From JABCPH02 sp963524305 (lineage in GTDB: Bacteria > Fusobacteriota > Fusobacteriia > Fusobacteriales > Leptotrichiaceae): a DNA stretch of 29,953 nt. Position numbers and translations under genes: made by a program. The stretch spans positions 1 to 29,953 of the forward strand of contig CAURGH010000022.1 of assembly GCA_963524305.1 (NCBI GenBank). The letters are read 5' to 3'. The notes below the pieces were generated by a model that was not told where the DNA came from, ran no database searches, and worked only from the letters and a program-made list of their open reading frames with translations. Positions 8,000-14,728 of this stretch are shown piece after piece; the first letter of the stretch is position 1, and each line of letters starts with the position of its first letter.

Positions 8000-8485
8000 A
8001 AAAAATTGCAAAAACAAATGCATTAAGACAGCTTGATAAACAAAAGATTCCATATATTAATTCACACTTATGAGTGGAGTGAGGATAAAAGTGGAGGACT
8101 TGGTGTTGCTGAGAAGTTGCCTGAACTAGCGGATAGAGTTTTTAAGACAATTGTTTTGAAAGGGAAAAGTAAAAATTTGTATGTGTGTGTAATTCATGGA
8201 GAAGCACATTTGGATTTGAAAAAAGTAGCAAAGGCCTGCAAAGAGAAAAATATTGATTTATTGCCACTTTCATAATTAGAAAAAGAAACAGGATATATTC
8301 GTGGAGGGTGTTCTCCTGTAGGAATGAAAAAAATGTTTAAAACTTTTTTTGACAAGGAAGTTGAAAAATTTGATAAAATAATGGTTTCGGCTGGCAGACG
8401 AGGACTGCAGATGGAAGTGGAAACAGAAAAACTAGTTGAAGTTGTGAAGGGGAATGTTGTGGATTTGACGATGGAAGAGATTTAA
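7993..8485 (+). pseudogene. ybaK: Broken YbaK/EbsC-type Cys-tRNA(Pro) deacylase
   Basis: The intact family hydrolyses Cys mischarged on tRNA-Pro. Here the reading is broken twice. Codons from 7993 give MKEKIAKTNALRQLDKQKIPYIN, listed here only to the break: the frame stops at TGA 8071. One extra T near 8059-8062 shifts it; without it the sequence runs into HTYEWSEDKSGGLGVAEKLP. That second frame continues through VFKTIVLKGKSKNLYVCVIHG and LDLKKVAKACKEKN to TAA at 8273. There the expected LSELEKETGY reads LS-stop-LEKETGY, consistent with a single GAA to TAA change. Translation then resumes as GYIRGGCSPVGMKKMF, SAGRRGLQ and VVDLTMEEI to the natural stop at 8483-8485. All family motifs remain, so decay is recent. 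Its 5' end adjoins the IS remnant, which probably removed its promoter. Confidence 0.88.
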
Positions 8486-8493
8486 GCTATAAT
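8465..8493 (+). promoter_or_regulatory. Promoter of the sseB-like gene, inside the ybaK pseudogene
   Basis: TTGACG (8465-8470), 17 bp, TATAAT (8488-8493). The -35 lies in the last codons of ybaK. A second TATAAT sits at 8497-8502. Confidence 0.6.
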
Positions 8494-8534
8494 GGGTATA
8501 ATATAAAATATTGAAACGAAGGAGTTGAAAAATT

Positions 8535-9332
8535 ATGATTGATGTAAATAAGCCATTGGAAAATCCTGTGTTAAAAGAATTGTTTAGTAGAATAGGAAAA
8601 AATCAGAAAAGTGATTTAGAATTACAAAATAAAATTTTAGATGAAATTATAATGAGAGCTTATTTTTTAAGTTATGTATTTTTTGATAAACCTATTGAAA
8701 CTGATGAAACTGGAAAAGGAACTGTTAAAGAAGATTCAAATGTATCTTTCTATATGATTTCTTCGTCTGATGGAAAACAATTTTATCCAGCATTTACTGA
8801 CTGGGAAGAATTGAATAAGTGGAATATCGGCATTGATAAAATACAGACACTTATTTTGTCTTTTGATGATTATGCAGAAATGGTATTGCTAAATCCAGAT
8901 ATAGAAGGTTTTGTTATTAATCCATTTACTACATCATTTACCTTTACAAGAGAACAACTTAAAATTTTGAAAAAGGAAAAGGAAGAAAGACTTAAGGTCG
9001 TTGAAACAAAAGTAGAAAAGGACACACCTGTAATGATTGGAGAAGCGAAAGAATATCCTGAAGACATGCTTGAAGCATTAAAAAGTGCTTGTAAATTAGA
9101 TAAAAATATTAAAAGAACATGGTTAATGCTCATGTATAAAGAGAGACAGGAGAGTTATCTATTAGTTATTGACAGTATGGGAAATGAAAAAGAAAGTATA
9201 GAATTTATAGGAAGAAAAATAACTCCATACTTGAATGGAAAATATATTGATATGTTTTCATATAAAGATAGTTTTGGAAAAGATGTTGTTAAAGATAAAA
9301 AGCCATTTTATGAAAAGAAAAATTCGATATAA
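8535..9332 (+). CDS. SseB-like protein (enhanced serine sensitivity family)
   Basis: Cytoplasmic protein of 265 residues with the SseB layout. An N-terminal alpha/beta domain (about 1-145) includes FYMISSSDGKQFYPAFTDWEEL, cited here by its core GKQFYPAFTDWEEL. It also has GFVINPFTTSFTFTREQL, in which the F-x-INP-F segment and the following RxQ are family hallmarks. A charged linker (about 145-165) leads to an SseB_C-like domain with a hydrophobic core (TWLMLMYKE, YLLVIDSMG). The family's biochemical role is unknown; E. coli SseB was named for a serine-sensitivity phenotype. AAGGAG lies at 8519-8524, 10 nt before the ATG. The AraC gene follows after 68 bp with no terminator, so the two may be cotranscribed. 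Confidence 0.72.
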   Translation: MIDVNKPLENPVLKELFSRIGKNQKSDLELQNKILDEIIMRAYFLSYVFFDKPIETDETGKGTVKEDSNVSFYMISSSDGKQFYPAFTDWEELNKWNIGIDKIQTLILSFDDYAEMVLLNPDIEGFVINPFTTSFTFTREQLKILKKEKEERLKVVETKVEKDTPVMIGEAKEYPEDMLEALKSACKLDKNIKRTWLMLMYKERQESYLLVIDSMGNEKESIEFIGRKITPYLNGKYIDMFSYKDSFGKDVVKDKKPFYEKKNSI

Positions 9333-9400
9333 TAAAAAATAGGAAAAAGAAGAAAATAACTATACCAAAGCAGTTTCAGGATTTTTTAAAGAGCATTGGG

Positions 9401-10327
9401 ATGTCAATGGAAAATATACTTGAAAAAGCAGGAATTCCTAATATTTTATGGAAAGAGGAAATTCAGTTTTCTACTGAGGAATATTATTTGTTTTTAAAGG
9501 AAATTGATGAAGTTATTACAGATGAAAAGATTTTAGTAATTAGTAATGTAGATAATTTGAATATGTTTATTCCTTCGTTTTTTGCGGCACTTTCCTCTAA
9601 AAATGGACTTGAAGGTATAAAAAGGCTGGCAAAATATAAAAAACTGATAGGGCCTGTATTTCTGGAAATTAAAGAATTTGAAGAAATAGTTCAAGTACAG
9701 TATTTTTTTGAACAAAGAGAAAAGGAATTACCACGTTTTGCAGTCTTGAATGAACAGCTTATGTTGATAAATTTATTGAATAAAGGAATTGGTAAGAGAA
9801 TATCTCCAGTAAGTGTTACAAGTCCTTTTGAATATGGTGAATTATTAACAAAAGAGATAAACGCTATGATAAATAAAGCAAAACAAAATGAAGTCATTTT
9901 CAGCATGAAAGATTTGAAAAAGCCATTTTTGACAGCAAACAACATAATGGTGGAGTATCTGGAGCCACAATTAAAACAGAAACTGGCAGAAAAAGAAAGT
10001 GAAACTCTTGAAACTTTTACTGACAGGGTTCAGAAAAAACTTTGTCAGCTTATTCCAAGTGGACAGTCTAGCCTTGAAAATGTTGTGGAAGAATTTGGGA
10101 TAAGTGCTCGAACAGTTCAAAGAAATCTGGATGTAGAAAATATAAAATTTAACCAGGTAGTTAAAAATGTTCAAAAAATAATGACCCTTAATTATTTAGA
10201 ATCAAAAGAACTTTCAATAGAGGAAATAGCCTATTTGGTAGGATATACTGAAACTTCTTCATTTTATCGTGCATTTAAAGGATGGATAGTGAAAACAGTA
10301 TTGCAGTATAGAAAAGAAAAAGAATAA
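9401..10327 (+). CDS. AraC-family transcriptional regulator
   Basis: The C-terminal about 95 residues form an AraC-type double helix-turn-helix: SLENVVEEFGISARTVQRNL for the first unit, and LSIEEIAYLVGYTETSSFYR plus AFKGW for the second. The N-terminal about 200 residues resemble the arabinose-binding-like domain of OruR-type regulators; the ligand is unknown. The first AUG in frame is 9401 and has no good ribosome binding site. The frame stays open upstream and encodes ITIPKQFQDFLKSIG directly before it, which looks like the normal start of this domain. No ATG, GTG or TTG occurs there; an ATA at 9356 follows the purine-rich AGGAAAAAGAAG. The protein may therefore be N-terminally shortened, or start at a rare codon. 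It is downstream of sseB. Confidence 0.87.
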   Translation: MSMENILEKAGIPNILWKEEIQFSTEEYYLFLKEIDEVITDEKILVISNVDNLNMFIPSFFAALSSKNGLEGIKRLAKYKKLIGPVFLEIKEFEEIVQVQYFFEQREKELPRFAVLNEQLMLINLLNKGIGKRISPVSVTSPFEYGELLTKEINAMINKAKQNEVIFSMKDLKKPFLTANNIMVEYLEPQLKQKLAEKESETLETFTDRVQKKLCQLIPSGQSSLENVVEEFGISARTVQRNLDVENIKFNQVVKNVQKIMTLNYLESKELSIEEIAYLVGYTETSSFYRAFKGWIVKTVLQYRKEKE

Positions 10328-10332
10328 ATATT

Positions 10333-10363
10333 AAAATACGTCATAAATTTGGCGTATTTTTTT
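10333..10363 (+). terminator. Terminator after the AraC-family gene
   Basis: AAAATACGTC (10333-10342) pairs with GGCGTATTTT (10351-10360) through one T-G wobble, with an 8-nt loop. The T-run continues to 10363 and merges with the first base of the 53-bp repeat. Confidence 0.8.
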
Positions 10364-10412
10364 CGTTGCAAAATGAAACGAAAAATGGAACGAAAATCTT
10401 TTCGTTGCAAAA
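10360..10412. repeat. 53-bp flanking repeat, copy 1 (upstream, overlaps promoter)
   Basis: It is 50/53 identical to copy 2 at 11769-11821. It holds four 8-bp half-sites: TTTTCGTT (10360-10367), AACGAAAA (10378-10385), AACGAAAA (10389-10396) and TTTTCGTT (10399-10406). The last two form the palindrome AACGAAAA-TC-TTTTCGTT. The final half-site overlaps the -35 box of the downstream gene, as an operator would. Confidence 0.9.
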
Positions 10413-10433
10413 GTGATAAAAATGAAGTATAAT
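10405..10433 (+). promoter_or_regulatory. Promoter of the AlbA_2-domain gene, overlapping repeat copy 1
   Basis: TTGCAA (10405-10410), 17 bp, TATAAT (10428-10433). The -35 box lies in the right half-site of the 18-bp palindrome, so occupancy would block RNA polymerase. The leader to the ATG at 10484 is about 44 nt. Confidence 0.75.
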
Positions 10434-10483
10434 TAATTTGTAAAAATATTGTTTTAAGTAGATTATAAAAATGGAGGGTTTAT

Positions 10484-11755
10484 ATGAGAAAAGAAAGCAA
10501 AGAAATAGAATTTAAGGAAAAAATAAGTAAAAGTTATTTGAAAACAGTTTCTGCTTATTCTAATTATAAAGATGGCAAAATAATTTTTGGGATAAACGAT
10601 AATGGAGACATTATAGGGCTGGAAAAAGTGACAGAAAATAAACTTAATATAGAAAATACCATTAACGACAGTATAAAACCTAAGCCGGAATATACATTGG
10701 ATATTGAAAAAATAGAAGGAAAAAGTTGTATTGTTTTAAATGTGAAAAAAGGGGATTTTCCACCATATTATTACAATGGTAAAGCCTATAAAAGAAATGA
10801 TACATCAACAGTTGAAGTAGACATAGTAGAATTGAACAGGCTGATATTACAGGGAAGTAATCTAGATTATGAAGCAATTGAAATAGAAAATGAGAAATTA
10901 GAATTTAAGTTTTTAGAAAAGAAAATGAAAGAAGTAGTAGGAATAAAAGAATTGAATTTAGATATACTAAAAACATTGAATTTATATGAAAATAAAAAAT
11001 TTAATATAGCTGCTGAACTTTTTGCAGACAATAATAATAGAAAATTTTCTGGAATTGATATAGTAGTTTTAGGTGAAAATATAAATAAAATATTATTTAG
11101 GGAAAATATTGAAAGAAAATCCATACTTGAACAATATTTTGAAGCTATTAGCATATTTGAGAAATATTATGAATATGAGGAAATAGTGGGAGCTGAACGT
11201 CTAAAAAAAGAAAAAGTTTCAAAAGAAGCTTTCAGGGAAGCTATTACAAATGCGATAGTTCATAGATTGTGGGATATAAATGCAAATATAAAAATCGTAA
11301 TGTCAGATGATAAAATAGAAATTATATCACCAGGAAGTTTACCTTTAGGAATGTCGGAAGACGAATATATGAGAGGATATGTTTCAGTTTTGAGAAACCC
11401 TATAATAGCAAATATTTTTTATAGATTAGGAATAATTGAAAAATTTGGAACAGGAATAAAAAGAATAAAATATGAATACAGGGAAAGTTTTGTGAAACCA
11501 GCTTTTGAGATATATGAAAATAGTATAAGAATGACTTTACCAGTAATTGAAACCATTCCAAAAAATTTAGTAAACGGAGAAGTAAAAGTTTTTGAAATTC
11601 TTAAAAAATATGAAAAATTAAGTAGAAAAGAAATCGAAGAATTAAGTAAATACAATAAATCAAAGGTTATAAGATCGATAAACGGTCTGATAGAAAAAAG
11701 TATTGCTGAGCAAGTGGGAAAAGGACGTTCAGTAAAATATCAATTAAAAAAATAG
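10484..11755 (+). CDS. AlbA_2 (Schlafen-like) / HATPase_c_4 putative regulator
   Basis: A 423-residue protein of the COG2865 type. The AlbA_2 domain spans about 1-115 (ESKEIEFKEKIS, KIIFGINDNGDIIGLE, FPPYYYNGKAYKRNDTST). A GHKL-type HATPase_c_4 region spans about 240-345: the REAITNAIVHRLW helix carries the metal-binding asparagine, then IEIISPGSLPLGM and FGTGIKRI. A C-terminal winged helix spans about 365-420 (LSRKEIEELSKYNKSKVIRS). Family members are often annotated as transcriptional regulators or ATP-binding proteins without proven function. GGAGG precedes the ATG. Two 53-bp repeats flank it, and its promoter -35 lies in the upstream one; autoregulation is my inference. It stands alone as a transcription unit and is probably an accessory gene. 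Confidence 0.85.
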   Translation: MRKESKEIEFKEKISKSYLKTVSAYSNYKDGKIIFGINDNGDIIGLEKVTENKLNIENTINDSIKPKPEYTLDIEKIEGKSCIVLNVKKGDFPPYYYNGKAYKRNDTSTVEVDIVELNRLILQGSNLDYEAIEIENEKLEFKFLEKKMKEVVGIKELNLDILKTLNLYENKKFNIAAELFADNNNRKFSGIDIVVLGENINKILFRENIERKSILEQYFEAISIFEKYYEYEEIVGAERLKKEKVSKEAFREAITNAIVHRLWDINANIKIVMSDDKIEIISPGSLPLGMSEDEYMRGYVSVLRNPIIANIFYRLGIIEKFGTGIKRIKYEYRESFVKPAFEIYENSIRMTLPVIETIPKNLVNGEVKVFEILKKYEKLSRKEIEELSKYNKSKVIRSINGLIEKSIAEQVGKGRSVKYQLKK

Positions 11756-11768
11756 TACAGAAATTAAT

Positions 11769-11821
11769 TTTTCGTTGCAAAATGAAACGTAAAATGAAAC
11801 GAAAAGCTTTTCGTTGCAAAA
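11769..11821. repeat. 53-bp flanking repeat, copy 2 (downstream)
   Basis: It differs from copy 1 at three positions. The core here is the perfect 18-bp palindrome AACGAAAAGCTTTTCGTT (11798-11815). One half-site has decayed to AACGTAAA (11787-11794). No -10 box lies at the correct distance, so this copy is not a promoter. Confidence 0.9.
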
Positions 11822-11831
11822 ATATTACAAA

Positions 11832-11871
11832 AAAAGCTGTTTCATAAAATAACCCTCATGAGACAGCTTTT
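11832..11871. terminator. Bidirectional terminator between AlbA_2 gene and MATE gene
   Basis: AAAAGCTGTTTCAT (11832-11845) pairs with ATGAGACAGCTTTT (11858-11871), a 14-bp stem with one wobble pair and a 12-nt loop. It serves the two convergent genes. Confidence 0.85.
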
Positions 11872-11925
11872 AATTTAATGAAATTCATTTTTAAAAATTC
11901 TAAATCTTACAATTCTCTAAATTTT

Positions 11926-13314
11926 TTATACATCTTGATTCACTTTCGGAATACTCTTCATTTCCCCTTTCAAAACAATCACAGATACAACAAAAGCTAT
12001 GAAATCTGCTATTGGGAATGCGAACATAATTCCATCAATACCCATAAAATGTGGTAAAATTATTAGTAGTGGTAAAAGTGATATAATTTGTCTTACAAGT
12101 GACAAAAAGGCTCCTTTTGAGGCCCTTCCAATTGATGTTAAAAACATTGTAATAGCACCTTGAATACCGTTTAGGAATACGAAGAATAAAAATACTCGCA
12201 TATATTTTGTTCCGTATTGAAAGTAGAGTTTGCTTCCGTTACCGAAGACAGAAATTATTTGAACAGGGAAAAGTTCAGTGATTGCAAATGCCACTAAAGA
12301 AATAATAAAAGCCACTTTTAGAGATAATTTTAAAATTTCCCGAACCCTTGCATATTTTTTTGCTCCATAATTAAATCCAGCAATAGGCTGTGCTCCTTGT
12401 GTCAATCCCAATAAAATCGCTATAAATATGACATTTATTTTCATAACAATTCCAGCAACGGCAATAGGAATTTCACTTCCATAAATAGATTTCGCACCAT
12501 AAATTTTCAATAAATTATTTGTTACAATTTGAACAATTAGTGCAGAACATTGGAAAATCAAAGGTGATGTTCCCAACATAAACAAAATCCAAATTTCTCG
12601 TATTTTTATCTTAAAATCCTTCAATTCAAATTTTACACTTTTAAATCTAAAAAAATATAATCCTAACATAACTGCCGAGATAAATTGCCCAATTACAGTC
12701 GCCCAAGCAGCACCGTCCATTCCCATATCAAATCCAAACATAAATAGCGGATCAAGAATCGTATTTGTAATAGCTCCAATAACGATCGCAAGCATTGAAT
12801 AAAAAGAATTTCCATCAGCTCTAACCATAGGATTTGCTCCTATTGAAAATAGTAAAAATGGTATCCCAAGAGATGTAATTTGAGTATATTCAATCGCATA
12901 ATCAAAAATTTGATCAGTAGCTCCAAAGGCCGTCAACATTGGTCTTAAAAAAATATTAATTAATATACACAGAATAATACCACTTAAAAGTAGCATTGTA
13001 GCCGCAGTTCCAGCCACGCTTTTTGCCCTTTTTGGACGCTTTCTTCCCAATTCCAAATTAAAATTAGTCGCAGCTCCAACTCCAGTCATAAGTCCAATCG
13101 CAAGACAAATCGTCGTAATCGGAAAAGCCACATTCGTAGCCGCATTCCCAAGAAACCCGATTTTTTGTCCAATAAAAATCTGATCCACAACATTGTAAAG
13201 AGCATTAACCAAGTTAGCAATGATAGCAGGAACTGCAAGTGAAATCAATAATTTTTCAACAGGTTCTGTACCAAATTTAGTTTTTCGTTCATTTATTGCT
13301 TTCGTTTTTCCCAT
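11926..13314 (-). CDS. MATE-family multidrug/Na+ efflux transporter
   Basis: Inner-membrane exporter of 462 residues, the usual length for NorM/MepA/DinF proteins. The two-bundle MATE architecture, about 12 hydrophobic helices, is visible. Signature segments include LISLAVPAIIANLVNALYNV, VDQIFIGQ and the MGMDGAAWATVIGQ motif, whose pair in the second half is GLTQGAQPIAGFNYGAKKY. The MepA-like subgroup fits best by look; the substrate is not predictable. The ATG is preceded by AAGGAAGG. A TTGAAA-17-TAAAAT promoter lies about 140 nt upstream, giving an unusually long leader with hairpins. It is convergent with the AlbA_2 gene and divergent from the antitoxin gene. Confidence 0.93.
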   Translation of the reverse strand: MGKTKAINERKTKFGTEPVEKLLISLAVPAIIANLVNALYNVVDQIFIGQKIGFLGNAATNVAFPITTICLAIGLMTGVGAATNFNLELGRKRPKRAKSVAGTAATMLLLSGIILCILINIFLRPMLTAFGATDQIFDYAIEYTQITSLGIPFLLFSIGANPMVRADGNSFYSMLAIVIGAITNTILDPLFMFGFDMGMDGAAWATVIGQFISAVMLGLYFFRFKSVKFELKDFKIKIREIWILFMLGTSPLIFQCSALIVQIVTNNLLKIYGAKSIYGSEIPIAVAGIVMKINVIFIAILLGLTQGAQPIAGFNYGAKKYARVREILKLSLKVAFIISLVAFAITELFPVQIISVFGNGSKLYFQYGTKYMRVFLFFVFLNGIQGAITMFLTSIGRASKGAFLSLVRQIISLLPLLIILPHFMGIDGIMFAFPIADFIAFVVSVIVLKGEMKSIPKVNQDV

Positions 13315-13418
13315 TTTTCCTTCCTTTCCAAAATTTTTAAATATGATAGAATTATCTCTAAAAAAAGAGAAAAATATTTTTTGTAATAAGAAAACTGAGA
13401 AAAAATCCCAGTTTTAAG

Positions 13419-13435
13419 CCATCATATTAGTATGG
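13419..13435. promoter_or_regulatory. Near-palindromic site in the MATE leader (possible operator)
   Basis: CCATCATATTAGTATGG is a 17-bp imperfect palindrome with CCAT/ATGG arms. It lies about 16-32 nt downstream of the predicted start point of MATE transcription. MarR or TetR repressors use such sites; this is only a structural resemblance. Confidence 0.35.
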
Positions 13436-13457
13436 TAAAAAATCATATCTTATGAGT

Positions 13458-13486
13458 ATTTTACTACATTTGGTAAAGGTTTTCAA
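13458..13486 (-). promoter_or_regulatory. Promoter of the MATE gene
   Basis: On the minus strand, TTGAAA (13481-13486), 17 bp, TAAAAT (13458-13463). The 13315-13635 gap between MATE and the antitoxin otherwise holds only the hairpins and palindrome described separately. Confidence 0.6.
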
Positions 13487-13635
13487 ATTTTTTTATTTAG
13501 TGCAGAACAGAATATTATGGTGGATTTAGAATAAAAGAATTTATTGTAATGTAAACTGACTTTAGAAATAAAAAATGATATAAAACATGTAGATTTTTTG
13601 TTAAAAATATTGTACAATAAGTAGAGGTGATTAGT

Positions 13636-13893
13636 ATGATAGCTACAAATTATTCAAATGTGAGAAATAATTTAAAAAAATATTGTGATAAGGCAACTGA
13701 TGATTATGAAACAGTCATTATAACAAGAAAAAACGATAAAAATGTGGTACTGATGAGTGAAGAGGAATATAACAATTTGATGGAAAATCTTTATATTATG
13801 TCAAATAAGAAATATTATAATGAACTGTTAAAAAGTAAAGCGGAAGCAGAAGCGGGGAATGTACAAATACATGATATAATTGAGGTGGAATAA
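13636..13893 (+). CDS. YefM/Phd-family antitoxin
   Basis: An 85-residue antitoxin and DNA-binding autorepressor. The N-terminal fold is typical of YefM: ATNYSNVRNNLKKYCDKA, then ETVIITRKNDKNVVLMSEEE and a helix ending YNNLMENLYI. The acidic C-terminal tail (LLKSKAEAEAGNVQIHDIIE) is the toxin-neutralising part in this family. I use the ATG at 13636: the GTG at 13627 is part of the ribosome binding site GAGGTG (13624-13629). Its stop TAA overlaps the ATG of the next reading frame (TAATG at 13891-13895), the usual yefM-yoeB coupling. The partner toxin is truncated, so this may be an orphan that acts in trans. Confidence 0.88.
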   Translation: MIATNYSNVRNNLKKYCDKATDDYETVIITRKNDKNVVLMSEEEYNNLMENLYIMSNKKYYNELLKSKAEAEAGNVQIHDIIEVE

Positions 13894-14069
13894 TGAATTT
13901 AACATGGACAGATATTGCATGGGGGCAATATGAAGAATGGCAGAAACAGGATAAAAAAATAGTCAAAAAAATAAATGAAATAATAAAAGACATCAAACAG
14001 ACTTCTTTAAAATTGAGAGAAAATCTTAATTTAAGTGGTCTTTTTTTATTTCCTAAATTGCAACATTAA
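13893..14069 (+). pseudogene. Truncated YoeB-like toxin
   Basis: The 58-codon frame starts in the antitoxin stop codon. It encodes MNLTWTDIAWGQYEEWQ and KKIVKKINEIIKDIKQT, the N-terminal third of a YoeB RNase (normally about 85-90 residues). After residue 36 the family pattern collapses. LKLRENLNLSG resembles the PLK-NLSG segment, but the intervening GKPE region, the WSRRI catalytic region and the C-terminal histidine-tyrosine end are missing. The frame ends in unrelated residues FLFPKLQH. No YoeB sequence is recognisable in 14070-14273. Internal and 3' deletion is the simplest reading; catalytic activity is not expected. Confidence 0.75.
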
Positions 14070-14273
14070 ATGCAAATACAATTTATCTGATAAAAAAATT
14101 CAAGGGAAAAATCAAAAAAACAAATTTTTAAATTCAAATAGATTTAATTACTAATTATATTATTTTTAAATATTTTTTAATAATTTTTTATAACACTCTT
14201 TTGAAAGCCTAGAAATTAAGGTGACAAATGTTTTTTTCACATCAATAAAACAGAATTTTTTATCTGTATAAAA

Positions 14274-14302
14274 TTGAAAAAAGATTTCAATTATGGTATA
14301 AT
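14274..14302 (+). promoter_or_regulatory. Promoter of yajC
   Basis: TTGAAA (14274-14279), 17 bp, TATAAT (14297-14302), about 30 nt before the start codon. The preceding 14070-14273 is AT-rich with no recognisable feature. Confidence 0.8.
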
Positions 14303-14338
14303 ACAATGTAAATTTATAATAAAAGTGAGGAGAATTTT

Positions 14339-14599
14339 ATGAATCAAACAGTATTTTTAATTGTTTATATAATCTTTATAATGGCACTATTGATTTTGCC
14401 TTCATATTTGTCGAATAAAAAGAAAAAGAAAGCTTTTGATGAAATGATGGATGGATTAAAAGTGGGAGATAAGATTATTACAACTGGAGGAATTCATGCT
14501 ACAGTTGTTAATATTTTGACTGAAACAGTAGAAGTTAAAATAGACAAAAATGCAAGAATGACTATTTCAAAATCATCTATTTCATCAGTTGTAAAATAA
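14339..14599 (+). CDS. yajC: Preprotein translocase subunit YajC
   Basis: Small accessory subunit of the SecDF-YajC complex at the inner membrane. The 86 residues include one N-terminal membrane helix (about 5-23, VFLIVYIIFIMALLILP), a lysine stretch (NKKKKK), and the conserved cytoplasmic domain with MMDGLKVGDKIITTGGIHAT and VEVKIDKNARMTISKSSI. GTGAGGAG precedes the ATG. A long hairpin separates it from the amidase cluster downstream. Confidence 0.95.
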   Translation: MNQTVFLIVYIIFIMALLILPSYLSNKKKKKAFDEMMDGLKVGDKIITTGGIHATVVNILTETVEVKIDKNARMTISKSSISSVVK

Positions 14600-14610
14600 A
14601 AAAGTAGTGA

Positions 14611-14670
14611 TGTGGTAAGTTTTATTCTTAGATTAGTTGAAATGTAATCTAAGAATGAAATTGTATCACA
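14611..14670. other. Long imperfect hairpin between yajC and amidase
   Basis: ATTCTTAGATTA (14624-14635) and TAATCTAAGAAT (14645-14656) form a perfect 12-bp stem with a 9-nt loop. TGTGGTA (14611-14617) and TATCACA (14664-14670) extend it outside with one wobble. There is no T-run on either strand, so it may be an RNA processing or stability element rather than a terminator. Confidence 0.6.
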
Positions 14671-14728
14671 TTAAAAATTAAGAAATATTAAAAAGGGAAA
14701 TGTTGGGAAAGAATAAAAAGGAGGAGAA

